The translations under genes were made by a program, and so were the position numbers. 22,677 nucleotides of DNA from Acidobacteriota bacterium (GTDB lineage: Bacteria; Acidobacteriota; Terriglobia; Terriglobales; Acidobacteriaceae): assembly GCA_021851465.1 (NCBI GenBank), contig JAJZDL010000018.1, positions 1-22,677 of the forward strand. Direction: 5' to 3'. This document shows, one piece after another, positions 7,361 to 16,550 of this stretch (its first letter is position 1; each line of letters starts with the position of its first letter). Under the pieces are notes generated by a model, which saw only the letters and a program-made list of their open reading frames with translations, was not told the DNA's origin and did no database searches.

Positions 7361-7900
7361 ATGAATCGGCTTCTTCGTTGCTGTATACCCGTGGTCTGCG
7401 CAGGCCTTGTCCCCGTTCTCGCCGCGCCCGCGCAGACGACACCCGCACCGGCCGAGTCCCATGTGCAGAGCGCCGTTGCGGAACCCCAGAACGCACCGGG
7501 ATTCAAAAACCTGAAGGTTCTGCCGGACACCATCTCCCGCGACGACCTGCGCAAGCTGATGCGGCAGTTCTCCGGCGACCTCGGCGTCGAGTGCGAGTTC
7601 TGCCACGCCGCCGCAGACCCGGTCACCCGGCGAGCCGATCGGGCCTCCGACGCCAATCCGGTGAAGGAGACGGCACGGTACATGATCCAGATGACCGATG
7701 ACATCAACACCAAGTACCTCGCGCAGATCAAGGACCGCCACGACACCAACCCGGTCACCTGCGGGACCTGTCATCGCGGCGAGAAGCACCCGTCCGTCTT
7801 CATCCCGCCGCCGCGCCAGGAGCGCAACCGCCCGCCTGGGGCGCCGCCGTCGGCAGTACCGCCTGGTTCAGCCCCTCCCGTGGCAATGCCTCCGGCTTAG
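7361..7900 (+). CDS. Exported diheme c-type cytochrome, photosynthetic reaction-centre cytochrome-like
   Basis: The 179-residue protein starts with a signal peptide (MNRLLRCCIPVVCAG, cleavage near residue 25). It contains two haem c attachment sites, CEFCH (78-82) and CGTCH (134-138). The block FKNLKVLPDTISRDDLRKLM followed by F-x-x-D-L-G-V-x-C-x-x-C-H and the intervening helix with Met residues (ARYMIQM, 106-111; possible axial ligands) resemble half of the tetraheme reaction-centre subunit (CytoC_RC, PF02276). Such short versions are frequent in non-phototrophic Acidobacteria. The C-terminal 30 residues are Pro rich. A periplasmic electron-transfer role is likely, but the partner is unknown; no oxidase or dehydrogenase gene adjoins it. 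GAGG lies ten bases before the ATG. Confidence 0.8.
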   Translation: MNRLLRCCIPVVCAGLVPVLAAPAQTTPAPAESHVQSAVAEPQNAPGFKNLKVLPDTISRDDLRKLMRQFSGDLGVECEFCHAAADPVTRRADRASDANPVKETARYMIQMTDDINTKYLAQIKDRHDTNPVTCGTCHRGEKHPSVFIPPPRQERNRPPGAPPSAVPPGSAPPVAMPPA

Positions 7901-7911
7901 TGCCCGTGCGC

Positions 7912-9438
7912 CTACTGGGTTGAGCCGCTGAGATAGGTCTGCACGGCCTGTGCACCGATGACGCGATAGAGCGCAAACTGGCGCGAGTTCTGCGCGCGCA
8001 ACTCGAAGAGCAAGCTGGCGCGGTTGGATGCTTCGGCGTCCACGGCATCCACCAGCCTCATCAGCGGCGCTCGATTGAGGTGCGCAGCGTCGGTGACGGA
8101 GCGGATGGCAAACTCCGGCTTGCCCTCCATGTCGTCCTGCGCGACCAGGGTGACGTAGCAGGGCGTGGGGCCGAGGCCGCCGGTGTGCGCGGAGTAGGCG
8201 TAGCTGGCCGGGCCGCCATAGCTGAGCGTGTAGCCCTGCAACTGCTCGTCCAGCAGCGGCTCGGGCAGCGGCGGGGTCTGCTGAACGGTGGTGCGCGTCA
8301 GTCTGTTGTTTCGCCCGGGCGTCTTCGATGGCGCAGCGGCGACACTGGGCGCTGCTGCATTGGCGGCAACCGGTGCAGCCGCATTGGCGGCCTCGTATGC
8401 GGCGAGCAGTCTGCGCGCCTCCGCCTGCATTGTGGCGAGGATGGCCTGGCGTTGCGCATCGTCGTCCCAGGCGCGGGAAAAGTTGTGCGGCGGGCGGTTT
8501 ACCGCGTCGGATACAGCGACCGCTTGGTGCAGGTCCCGGTCGCCGGGAAGGCCGGAGAGCTTGGGAATGTCGGCGTCGGCCAGCTCGCCCAGCGGCTTGC
8601 CGCGATGCAGCAGCGGCCGGTTGGGATCGTTGTTCAAGGCAGGATCGTCGTAGCTTGCGTCGGGCTGGCCAGCGCTGGCCTTGTTCGCCTCAGCGGTTGT
8701 GTGGCGCCGCAGCGTGGGCCGGTCGGGATCGTCAGACGGCGTGCTGCCGGAGCTGTCCGGCGCGGACGGACTGGAGGCGCTGCGGTGCAGCGTGGGCCGG
8801 TCGGGATTGTCTGCGGGCGTGTTGGTGGTTGTAGACGTGCCTGGAGCGGTCTCTGCCGTCTCCCCGGAGCCGGGCGTCGCGGAGCGGGCGGAGAAGTGCG
8901 GGCTGTCGTCGTCCTCGTCCAGGCTGTTGATGGCGACGAGCTTCCCGGATGGCTTCAGTGTGGACTTCTTCGGCGGAACCGGCGGGAAGAACTTGCCGTA
9001 GCCGAACCAGCCGTCGTCGTAATCGGCGGTTGCGTCTTCCGGCTCGACCAGGTGGCGCGCGAAGGCCACATTGAGAGTGCCGAGCGCGATTCCAGCGCGC
9101 TCGATCTCGTAGACGTTCCCGGTGTCGAGCGCGAAGGGGACGGGGCGCGCGAGGTAGACGGCTGCATCGCGCAGCTTGCCGTCGATGAACAGCGAGACGG
9201 GGATCAGACGGCTGGCGGTGGGCTTGGCCATGTCGCCGGTCCACTCGTAGACGGCAACGGCGCGGACGACGTTCTGCGGCGGGGCCACCTTGTGCGTCTG
9301 CGCGCTCGCGGAGACGGAGAAGAGCGCGCAGAGAAAAGCAAGCAGAAGGGCACATCCTGCGACTGGAACTGGCAGCGGGCCGGATGCTCCATCAAGAGTC
9401 CGCTGGCTGCCTTTGCTGCAATGTGGGGTTACGTTCAT
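7912..9438 (-). CDS. Conserved exported protein of unknown function with DPDRPTLRR-type repeats
   Basis: I do not recognise a named domain. The 508-residue protein has a long N-terminal region and a hydrophobic signal core (about 24-42) with likely cleavage after SASA (46), so it is probably periplasmic. Residues 52-150 look folded (VAVYEWTG, IPVSLFIDGKLRDAAVYLARP, GNVYEIERAG). Residues 175-285 are low in complexity and hold three copies of one motif: DNPDRPTLHR (210-219), DDPDRPTLRR (236-245) and NDPNRPLLHR (270-279). After an Ala/Pro-rich linker (345-390), a second folded part (about 395-500) contains GYTLSYGGPASYAY and a beta-rich end. ATG 9438 is preferred over GTG 9477 because GGGAAG lies six bases upstream. 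It is convergent with the cytochrome, with only 11 bases between stops. Confidence 0.75.
   Translation of the reverse strand: MNVTPHCSKGSQRTLDGASGPLPVPVAGCALLLAFLCALFSVSASAQTHKVAPPQNVVRAVAVYEWTGDMAKPTASRLIPVSLFIDGKLRDAAVYLARPVPFALDTGNVYEIERAGIALGTLNVAFARHLVEPEDATADYDDGWFGYGKFFPPVPPKKSTLKPSGKLVAINSLDEDDDSPHFSARSATPGSGETAETAPGTSTTTNTPADNPDRPTLHRSASSPSAPDSSGSTPSDDPDRPTLRRHTTAEANKASAGQPDASYDDPALNNDPNRPLLHRGKPLGELADADIPKLSGLPGDRDLHQAVAVSDAVNRPPHNFSRAWDDDAQRQAILATMQAEARRLLAAYEAANAAAPVAANAAAPSVAAAPSKTPGRNNRLTRTTVQQTPPLPEPLLDEQLQGYTLSYGGPASYAYSAHTGGLGPTPCYVTLVAQDDMEGKPEFAIRSVTDAAHLNRAPLMRLVDAVDAEASNRASLLFELRAQNSRQFALYRVIGAQAVQTYLSGSTQ
8608..8807 (-). repeat. Three in-gene direct repeats encoding the DPDRP motif
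   Basis: CAGCGTGGGCCGGTCGGGAT is identical at 8710-8729 and 8788-8807 (78 bases apart, in frame), with a diverged copy at 8608-8627. The repeats encode the DPDRPTLRR-like motifs of the 508-residue exported protein. Amino-acid conservation exceeds that of the surrounding linker. Confidence 0.75.
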
Positions 9439-9572
9439 CTCTGGCTTCCCGCTCTGCTTAGACGCGATTGGGCGCACGGCGTCTCATCCAAGAGTAGCTT
9501 GAGCGTGCCGCCATGCGCTCTCGGGCTCTTCCAAATCCATGCCAGTCCGGCGATGCTCTACCATCGTAGGGT

Positions 9573-10508
9573 ATGAGCGCACCCTCCGCTTCCGGCCCGA
9601 GCGCACCGCTTGGCAACGGCGCGCCGCACTGCAACGGTGCGGAGCCGATTCTGCGGGTCGAGGACCTGTCGGTTGGATTCGGTGGGCGCGAGGCGGTGCA
9701 TGGGGTCTCGTTTGAGGTCGCCGCAGGCCACGCGCTGGGCCTGGTGGGCGAGTCTGGATCGGGCAAATCGGCGACCGCGCTGGCGGCGATGCGGCTGCTT
9801 CCGGCGTCGGCCAGCGTCACCGGCAGGATTCTGTTTTCGACACCGGCAACGGCGCCGGGCGATACCGCTACAGCGCGCGCGGTCGATCTGCTGGCGCTGC
9901 CGGAGAGCGCGATGCGGCGGCGGCGCGGCAGCGAGATTGCAATGGTCTTTCAGGAGCCGATGACGGCGCTGAATCCGGCGATGCGGGTGGGCGAGCAGAT
10001 CGCGGAGGCGGTGCGCGCGCACCGGCCGGAGCTGCCGCGCCGCGCAGTGCAGCAGGCCGTTCTCGACGCCATGCATGAGGTGGCGCTGCCCGAGCCGGAG
10101 CGGCGCGCGCGCGACTGGCCGCACCAGTTCTCCGGCGGACAACGCCAGCGCATCCTGATCGCCATGGCCCTGGTGAACCGGCCGCGGCTGCTCATCGCGG
10201 ACGAGCCGACGACGGCCCTGGATGTGACGGTGCAGGCGCAGATCCTGGCGCTGCTGAAGGACCTGCGGCGCAGGCATGGGCTGTCGATGCTCTTCATCTC
10301 ACACGACCTCGCGGTGGTGGCGCAGGCCTGCGAACAGCCCGGCGACCGGATCGCGGTGATGCAGCACGGGTGCATCGTAGAGCAGGCGGCGACGCTCGAC
10401 CTCTTTCGCAGCCCGCAACATCCATACACGCAGCGCCTGCTGGCTTCGGCACCGACCATGGCGACCGACCGAACGCGGCCGCTGGCCTGGCTGGCTGCGC
10501 AGGGCTGA
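9573..10508 (+). CDS. Peptide/nickel-type ABC transporter ATP-binding protein (OppD/DppD family)
   Basis: This cytoplasmic ATPase subunit would drive an oligopeptide/dipeptide-type importer. The 311 residues show Walker A GESGSGKS (59-66), Q-loop FQEPMTALNP, signature FSGGQRQR (186-193), Walker B LLIADEPTTALD (206-217) and switch His in FISHD (H244). The family-specific tail element PQHPYTQRLL (281-290) places it in the OppD/DppD group rather than among generic ABC ATPases. The first 25 residues are a Ser/Ala/Pro/Gly-rich leader. No permease or binding-protein gene lies within the window, so either the partners are elsewhere or it pairs with a distant transporter. The start ATG follows GTAGGGT closely. 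Confidence 0.88.
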   Translation: MSAPSASGPSAPLGNGAPHCNGAEPILRVEDLSVGFGGREAVHGVSFEVAAGHALGLVGESGSGKSATALAAMRLLPASASVTGRILFSTPATAPGDTATARAVDLLALPESAMRRRRGSEIAMVFQEPMTALNPAMRVGEQIAEAVRAHRPELPRRAVQQAVLDAMHEVALPEPERRARDWPHQFSGGQRQRILIAMALVNRPRLLIADEPTTALDVTVQAQILALLKDLRRRHGLSMLFISHDLAVVAQACEQPGDRIAVMQHGCIVEQAATLDLFRSPQHPYTQRLLASAPTMATDRTRPLAWLAAQG

Positions 10509-10542
10509 GGGAGCTTGCGATAAACTGGAGGTTCGCGCGCAG

Positions 10543-11331
10543 ATGCGTGAATCGAACTTCTCTATGCGCGCACTCGTCCTCTCAGACATCCACGGAAACA
10601 TCGAGGCCCTGGCCGCTGTGCTGGCTGCGGCGGGCACGTGGGACGAGCTGTGGAACCTGGGTGACATGGTGGGCTACGGCGCGTCCCCGAATGAGGTGCT
10701 CCAGACGATCCGTCCGCTGGCCACGCTGACGGTGCGGGGCAACCACGACCGCATCTGCTGCGGCCTGGCATCGGCACGCAGCTTCAACCCGACGGCCCGT
10801 GCCGCCGCGCAATGGACGATGGAGACGCTCAGCGCGCAGAACATCGCGTGGCTGCGGGGCCTGCCGCAAGGGCCGCTCGAGCCGGAACGGCGGACGCCGG
10901 ATGAGGCGCGCGTGGCGCTGGCGCACGGCTCGCCGCTCGATGAGGACCACTACATCCGGTCTATGCGCGACGCCTGGGCTCCGCTCCAGCAGATGGCGAC
11001 CCCAATCGCCTTCGTCGGACACACGCACATCCAAGGAGGCTTCGCGCAGCGGGAGCACGAGTGGAACGATCTGCGGCCACGCTACCTCAGCCGCCACAAC
11101 AGCGAGTCGTGGTCGCTGTCGCTAGCGCCGGCCGTGCGCTACCTGGTCAACCCAGGCTCGGTGGGCCAGCCGCGCGACTTCGACTGGCGCGCGGCGTTCG
11201 CGCTCTACGATAGCGAGGCGAGTGAGGTGGTCTACCATCGCGTGCCGTACGATGTGGAGGCGGCACGGCAGCGCGTCCTCCGCGCCGGGCTGCCGGAGCG
11301 CCTCGCCGCGCGGCTGCACGAAGGGCAATAA
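10543..11331 (+). CDS. Metallophosphoesterase, YfcE/MJ0936-like
   Basis: The calcineurin-like phosphoesterase core is complete: DIHGN (15-19), GDMVGYG (40-46), GNHD (66-69), the metal-binding His in LAHGS (H128), GHTH (159-162) and NPGSVGQPRD (203-212). These residues normally coordinate a two-metal centre that hydrolyses phosphodiesters or phosphomonoesters. The 262-residue length and the final NPGSVGQPRD place it in the YfcE-like group; the substrate cannot be told from sequence. The ATG at 10543 has GGAGG eleven bases upstream; an in-frame ATG seven codons later is an alternative that starts nearer the conserved core. It follows the ABC ATPase by 34 bases, so co-transcription is plausible. 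Confidence 0.88.
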   Translation: MRESNFSMRALVLSDIHGNIEALAAVLAAAGTWDELWNLGDMVGYGASPNEVLQTIRPLATLTVRGNHDRICCGLASARSFNPTARAAAQWTMETLSAQNIAWLRGLPQGPLEPERRTPDEARVALAHGSPLDEDHYIRSMRDAWAPLQQMATPIAFVGHTHIQGGFAQREHEWNDLRPRYLSRHNSESWSLSLAPAVRYLVNPGSVGQPRDFDWRAAFALYDSEASEVVYHRVPYDVEAARQRVLRAGLPERLAARLHEGQ

Positions 11332-11457
11332 GAGCAGCAGTCCCACAAACAACAGGATGAGGAGCGAGCGGCAGGCGGAGTGTGTCGAGCACTTCAGCGA
11401 TTGTCGCGCTCTTCATCTTCGTTCTGGACGAGTCGATGGGGAGGTCCGTGTGCCGAT

Positions 11458-13497
<2,040 letters not shown>

Positions 13498-13717
13498 CCC
13501 CTCTATTTTCTCATTGCGGAAGAAGATGCGCAGAACTCGGCGGTTGAAGCAACGGAATGACAGATGGAGTTGCGTCTCGGCAACGGCTTTGTTCAGCGCC
13601 CAGAATGGGTGCCGACGCAGCTTCCTGCCACGCTAAAAAGACGGCCCCAGAGGGTTGGCATTCATGTTGCCGAGTAGAAACCGGCCCCTGTCTCTGCTAA
13701 GGTCAACAAAGAGTCCG

Positions 13718-14089
13718 ATGGCCTTCGACGCACATGTTTCTTCCGATGCATCCGGTGCGCCGACCAGCGCTCCGGCCCCGTTGCCGAGCGCGCAAGACGC
13801 TTCCGCGCAGGCCGCGGCAGGGCCGGACACAGCCGCCGCCGCGCCCATCTGGCTGCAGCGGGTGTCCCTGTTTGTGCTGGTGCTCTTCTGCGTCTATCTG
13901 GGCGGGCTGGTAACGGTCCTGCCCTGGTGGGCGAAGGTCTGGGACCGCAATCTCTTCATTCAGTCGTACCCGGCTCTGGCGGCGGTGCTGCACAAGGGTG
14001 CGGTGCGTGGGCTGATCTCCGGGCTGGGACTGTTGGATATATGGATCGGCGTCTCGGAGGCGATCCACTACCGTGAGTACCGTCGATAG
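13718..14089 (+). CDS. Small conserved membrane protein, function unknown
   Basis: The product is a 123-residue protein without a recognised domain. Residues 1-44 are Ala/Pro/Ser rich and likely disordered in the cytoplasm. Two hydrophobic stretches follow, VSLFVLVLFCVYLGGLVTVLPW (about 49-70) and AVRGLISGLGLLDIWIGVSEAI (about 95-116), joined by a short loop WAKVWDRNLFIQSYPALAAVLHK. This suggests a hairpin in the inner membrane. The ATG at 13718 is chosen over an open extension to a TTG at 13655 because the extension is Arg rich and unlike the rest, although no strong ribosome-binding site precedes either. It ends just before an intrinsic terminator. The function is not predictable from sequence. 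Confidence 0.6.
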   Translation: MAFDAHVSSDASGAPTSAPAPLPSAQDASAQAAAGPDTAAAAPIWLQRVSLFVLVLFCVYLGGLVTVLPWWAKVWDRNLFIQSYPALAAVLHKGAVRGLISGLGLLDIWIGVSEAIHYREYRR

Positions 14090-14100
14090 GCCGCAATGGC

Positions 14101-14126
14101 CCTGCGGCGAATGCCGCCGGGTTTTT
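14101..14126 (+). terminator. Intrinsic terminator after the small membrane protein gene
   Basis: CCTGCGGC-GAAT-GCCGCCGG forms an eight-base stem with one mismatch and is followed by TTTTT (14122-14126). It starts 11 bases after the TAG of the preceding gene and ends 26 bases before the LOG gene start, so it separates the two genes or acts as an attenuator. Confidence 0.6.
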
Positions 14127-14152
14127 CTGTAGAAGGAGACGAAGACACCACA

Positions 14153-15139
14153 ATGAACCGAAAGATCCCTGAAGTGCTGGAACATGCGCCGCTGGCGTAT
14201 GAGAACCCCGAGTTTCTCAACTCTCCCGATGGCCGCCTGCTGCGCATCATGGCCGAGTACTACGAGCCGATGACCCGCTTCCGCCGCGAGCGCATCCAGG
14301 ACACGGTGGTCTTCTTCGGTTCGGCGCGCTTCCGCGCGCTCGACGTGGCCAACCACGAGCTCGAACTACTGGAGAACACCGGCTCCACGGCCCCCGCGCC
14401 CGCCGCCGAGCAGCCCGCGCGCGCACACGAGGTGCAGAGCGGCGAGGCCTCCGAACAAAAGCTGCGCCTTGCAGAGGCCGCAGTCGAGATGGCCCGCTAC
14501 TACGAGGACGCGCGTACGCTGGCAGGATTGGTCTCAAAGTGGGCGATGACTCTGCCCGGTCGCCGCCGTCGCTATGTGATCACGTCGGGTGGCGGGCCGG
14601 GGATAATGGAGGCGGCCAACCGTGGCGCCTACGAGGCCGGAGCGAAGACCATCGGGTTGAACATCAAGCTGCCCTTCGAGCAGATGCCCAACCCCTACAT
14701 CACGCCCGACCTCAACTTCGAGTTTCACTACTTCTTCATGCGCAAGTTCTGGTTTGCGTATCTGGCCAAGGCGCTGGTCGTCTTTCCCGGCGGGTTCGGC
14801 ACCCTGGACGAGATGTTCGAGCTGCTGACCCTGGCGCAGACCCACAAGCTGGCCAAGAAGATCGCCGTCGTGGTCTACGGGTCGAGCTACTGGAAGAGCG
14901 TCATCAACCTCGATATGCTGGCCCAGAAGGGCGCAATCGCCATGAAGGACCTGGAACTCTTCCAGTTCGCCGACACGCCGCAGCAGGCGTTCGAGCTGCT
15001 GAAGGCAACCCTGACCGAAGACCTGCAACTGCAGGCCGCCTACGAGCAGGAACACGCGTTGCACGGCGAAGGCGTGCCCGAGACCCCCGCCCCCAACGCC
15101 CAGGAACTGCTCGGCCCGGACATCGCCAAGACGCGGTAG
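14153..15139 (+). CDS. LOG family protein (nucleoside monophosphate phosphoribohydrolase-like)
   Basis: LOG proteins cleave nucleoside 5'-monophosphates, releasing the base; in plants they make active cytokinin. The older name lysine decarboxylase is misleading. The 328-residue protein shows VVFFGSAR (52-59), SGGGPGIMEAANRGA (145-159), FFMRKFWF with the catalytic-type Arg (R197), and PGGFGTLDE (212-220), the LOG signature. A low-complexity Ala/Pro/Glu-rich insert (about 75-105) separates FGSAR from the rest, which makes it longer than the 190-residue plant-type proteins. ATG 14153 has AAGGAG fourteen bases upstream; an upstream in-frame start (14096) would place the terminator hairpin inside the gene, so I reject it. 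The nucleotide substrate is unknown. Confidence 0.85.
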   Translation: MNRKIPEVLEHAPLAYENPEFLNSPDGRLLRIMAEYYEPMTRFRRERIQDTVVFFGSARFRALDVANHELELLENTGSTAPAPAAEQPARAHEVQSGEASEQKLRLAEAAVEMARYYEDARTLAGLVSKWAMTLPGRRRRYVITSGGGPGIMEAANRGAYEAGAKTIGLNIKLPFEQMPNPYITPDLNFEFHYFFMRKFWFAYLAKALVVFPGGFGTLDEMFELLTLAQTHKLAKKIAVVVYGSSYWKSVINLDMLAQKGAIAMKDLELFQFADTPQQAFELLKATLTEDLQLQAAYEQEHALHGEGVPETPAPNAQELLGPDIAKTR

Positions 15140-15196
15140 GGACACCTCGCTCTTGGCAAATGCGAGAAGGATGGGATGCTCGCGTCTCTGAAGCGC

Positions 15197-15234
15197 GCGC
15201 GCAGCCCCGTGCCCAATTTGGTTCGGCTGCGCGC
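15197..15234. repeat. 10-base inverted repeat between the LOG and PHP genes
   Basis: GCGCGCAGCC (15197-15206) and GGCTGCGCGC (15225-15234) are perfect inverse complements around an 18-base spacer containing CCAATTTGG. This could be a stem-loop ending the LOG transcript, but there is no T-run downstream. It lies in the 181-base gap before the PHP-domain gene. Confidence 0.45.
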
Positions 15235-15320
15235 ACAATTCTCGGTGCAGTCATCGTCCTTTCACATGCGCTTGCAACACTGGAGACGCAGGGAGTTGAT
15301 CGAGGGCCGGAGGCACGACG

Positions 15321-16538
15321 ATGAACCAGACAGTCTCCTATCTGTGGCGCGAGCCGCGAGCCGCCGACGGATTCACCGCGGCAGTCTCGTTGCACAGCCA
15401 CACCAGCCAGTCGCGCGAGACGCTGGATTTTATCGCCGAGCTTGCGACCGACTGGGGCGTCTTGCAGCCGCTGATGCGCTGGGCCGAGCGGCGATGCCTG
15501 CGCACCTCCGGCATCCGGCCGGACTACGCGCGCAGCTACTGGACGCCGCCGCTCACCCCGCGCCTCGCCTTCGACCTGGAGCGCCGGCAGATCGAAGAGA
15601 AACTGCAGCGCGACGCCATGGTCTCGCTCACCGACCACGACGACATCCAGGCGCCGCTGCTGTTGCGCTCGCTCCCCCTGGCGCGGCAGGTCCCCGTCTC
15701 CGTGGAGTGGACTGTGCCGTACGGCACGCTCACGGCGCAGACGGCCTTCCACCTCGGCATCCACAACCTGCCCAGCGCCGCCGCTGCGGAGTGGATGCGG
15801 CGCATGGAACAGTTCACTGCCATTCCGCTCATCGAGCGGCCCATCAAGTTGCTGACGGACATGCTCGCAGAACTCGATGAGCTGCCCGGCGTGCTCGTCG
15901 TCTTCAACCATCCTCTGTGGGACCTCTACCGCATCGGCGGGGAGAGGCACAGATTTCTGGTAAACGATTTCCTCGCCATCCATGGCCAGTTCTGCCACGC
16001 CATCGAGCTCAACGGCCTGCGGACCTGGGACGAGAACCGAGAGGTCGCCTCGCTGGCCGCACAGTGGAACCAACTGCTCATCAGCGGAGGAGACCGTCAC
16101 GGCACGGAGCCCAACGCCAACCTCAACCTCACCCGCGCCGCCGGCTTCGCGGGGTTTGTGCATGAGGTGCGGCGCGAGCGGCAGAGCCATGTGCTCTTCA
16201 TGCCGCAGTACGCCCGGTCGTGGAAGCATCGCATTCTCAACTCCACACTCGACGCGATCCGCAACTACCCGGAGTTCCCCGATGGCTCGCGACGCTGGGA
16301 CGAGCGCGTCTACCACCCCGACGCCGATGGAAATATGCGGCCGCTCTGCCAACTGTGGGGCAGTGGCCGCGCGCCGGTCTATCTCAGCGCGGTCCTTTCT
16401 TTCGTCCGCATGATGGGTGCCGCGCCGGTCTCCAGCGGCCTGCGCCTCGCCTGGAACGATGGCGCCGCCATGCGCGCTGCCCTCGCCGAGCACGCCGCCT
16501 TTACCCAACGCGCCGCCTTCGCAGAGCGCAAGGCATAG
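15321..16538 (+). CDS. PHP-domain metal-dependent hydrolase-like protein, unknown substrate
   Basis: The 405-residue protein shows the metal-ligand pattern of the PHP (polymerase and histidinol phosphatase) fold: SLHSHTS (H25, H27), LTDHDD (D105, H106), E129 in the SVEWT strand, a buried FNHPLW (H197), and SGGDRHG (D258, H260). These are the expected strand-end positions of a trinuclear metal site, so hydrolase activity is plausible. No signal peptide or extra domain is evident; residues 270-405 form a conserved-looking C-terminal region (GFVHEVR, MPQYARSWKHRILNS). No partner gene hints at the substrate. GGAGG lies seven bases before the ATG. It ends 12 bases from the convergent VWA gene. Identity beyond fold is unknown. 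Confidence 0.7.
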   Translation: MNQTVSYLWREPRAADGFTAAVSLHSHTSQSRETLDFIAELATDWGVLQPLMRWAERRCLRTSGIRPDYARSYWTPPLTPRLAFDLERRQIEEKLQRDAMVSLTDHDDIQAPLLLRSLPLARQVPVSVEWTVPYGTLTAQTAFHLGIHNLPSAAAAEWMRRMEQFTAIPLIERPIKLLTDMLAELDELPGVLVVFNHPLWDLYRIGGERHRFLVNDFLAIHGQFCHAIELNGLRTWDENREVASLAAQWNQLLISGGDRHGTEPNANLNLTRAAGFAGFVHEVRRERQSHVLFMPQYARSWKHRILNSTLDAIRNYPEFPDGSRRWDERVYHPDADGNMRPLCQLWGSGRAPVYLSAVLSFVRMMGAAPVSSGLRLAWNDGAAMRAALAEHAAFTQRAAFAERKA

Positions 16539-16550
16539 CGCATCGTCTGT

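Noticed and set aside
8080..9576. A 498-codon plus-strand frame opposite the 508-residue exported protein
   Set aside because: The minus-strand reading has a signal peptide, a ribosome-binding site and repeated motifs; the plus-strand reading has none.
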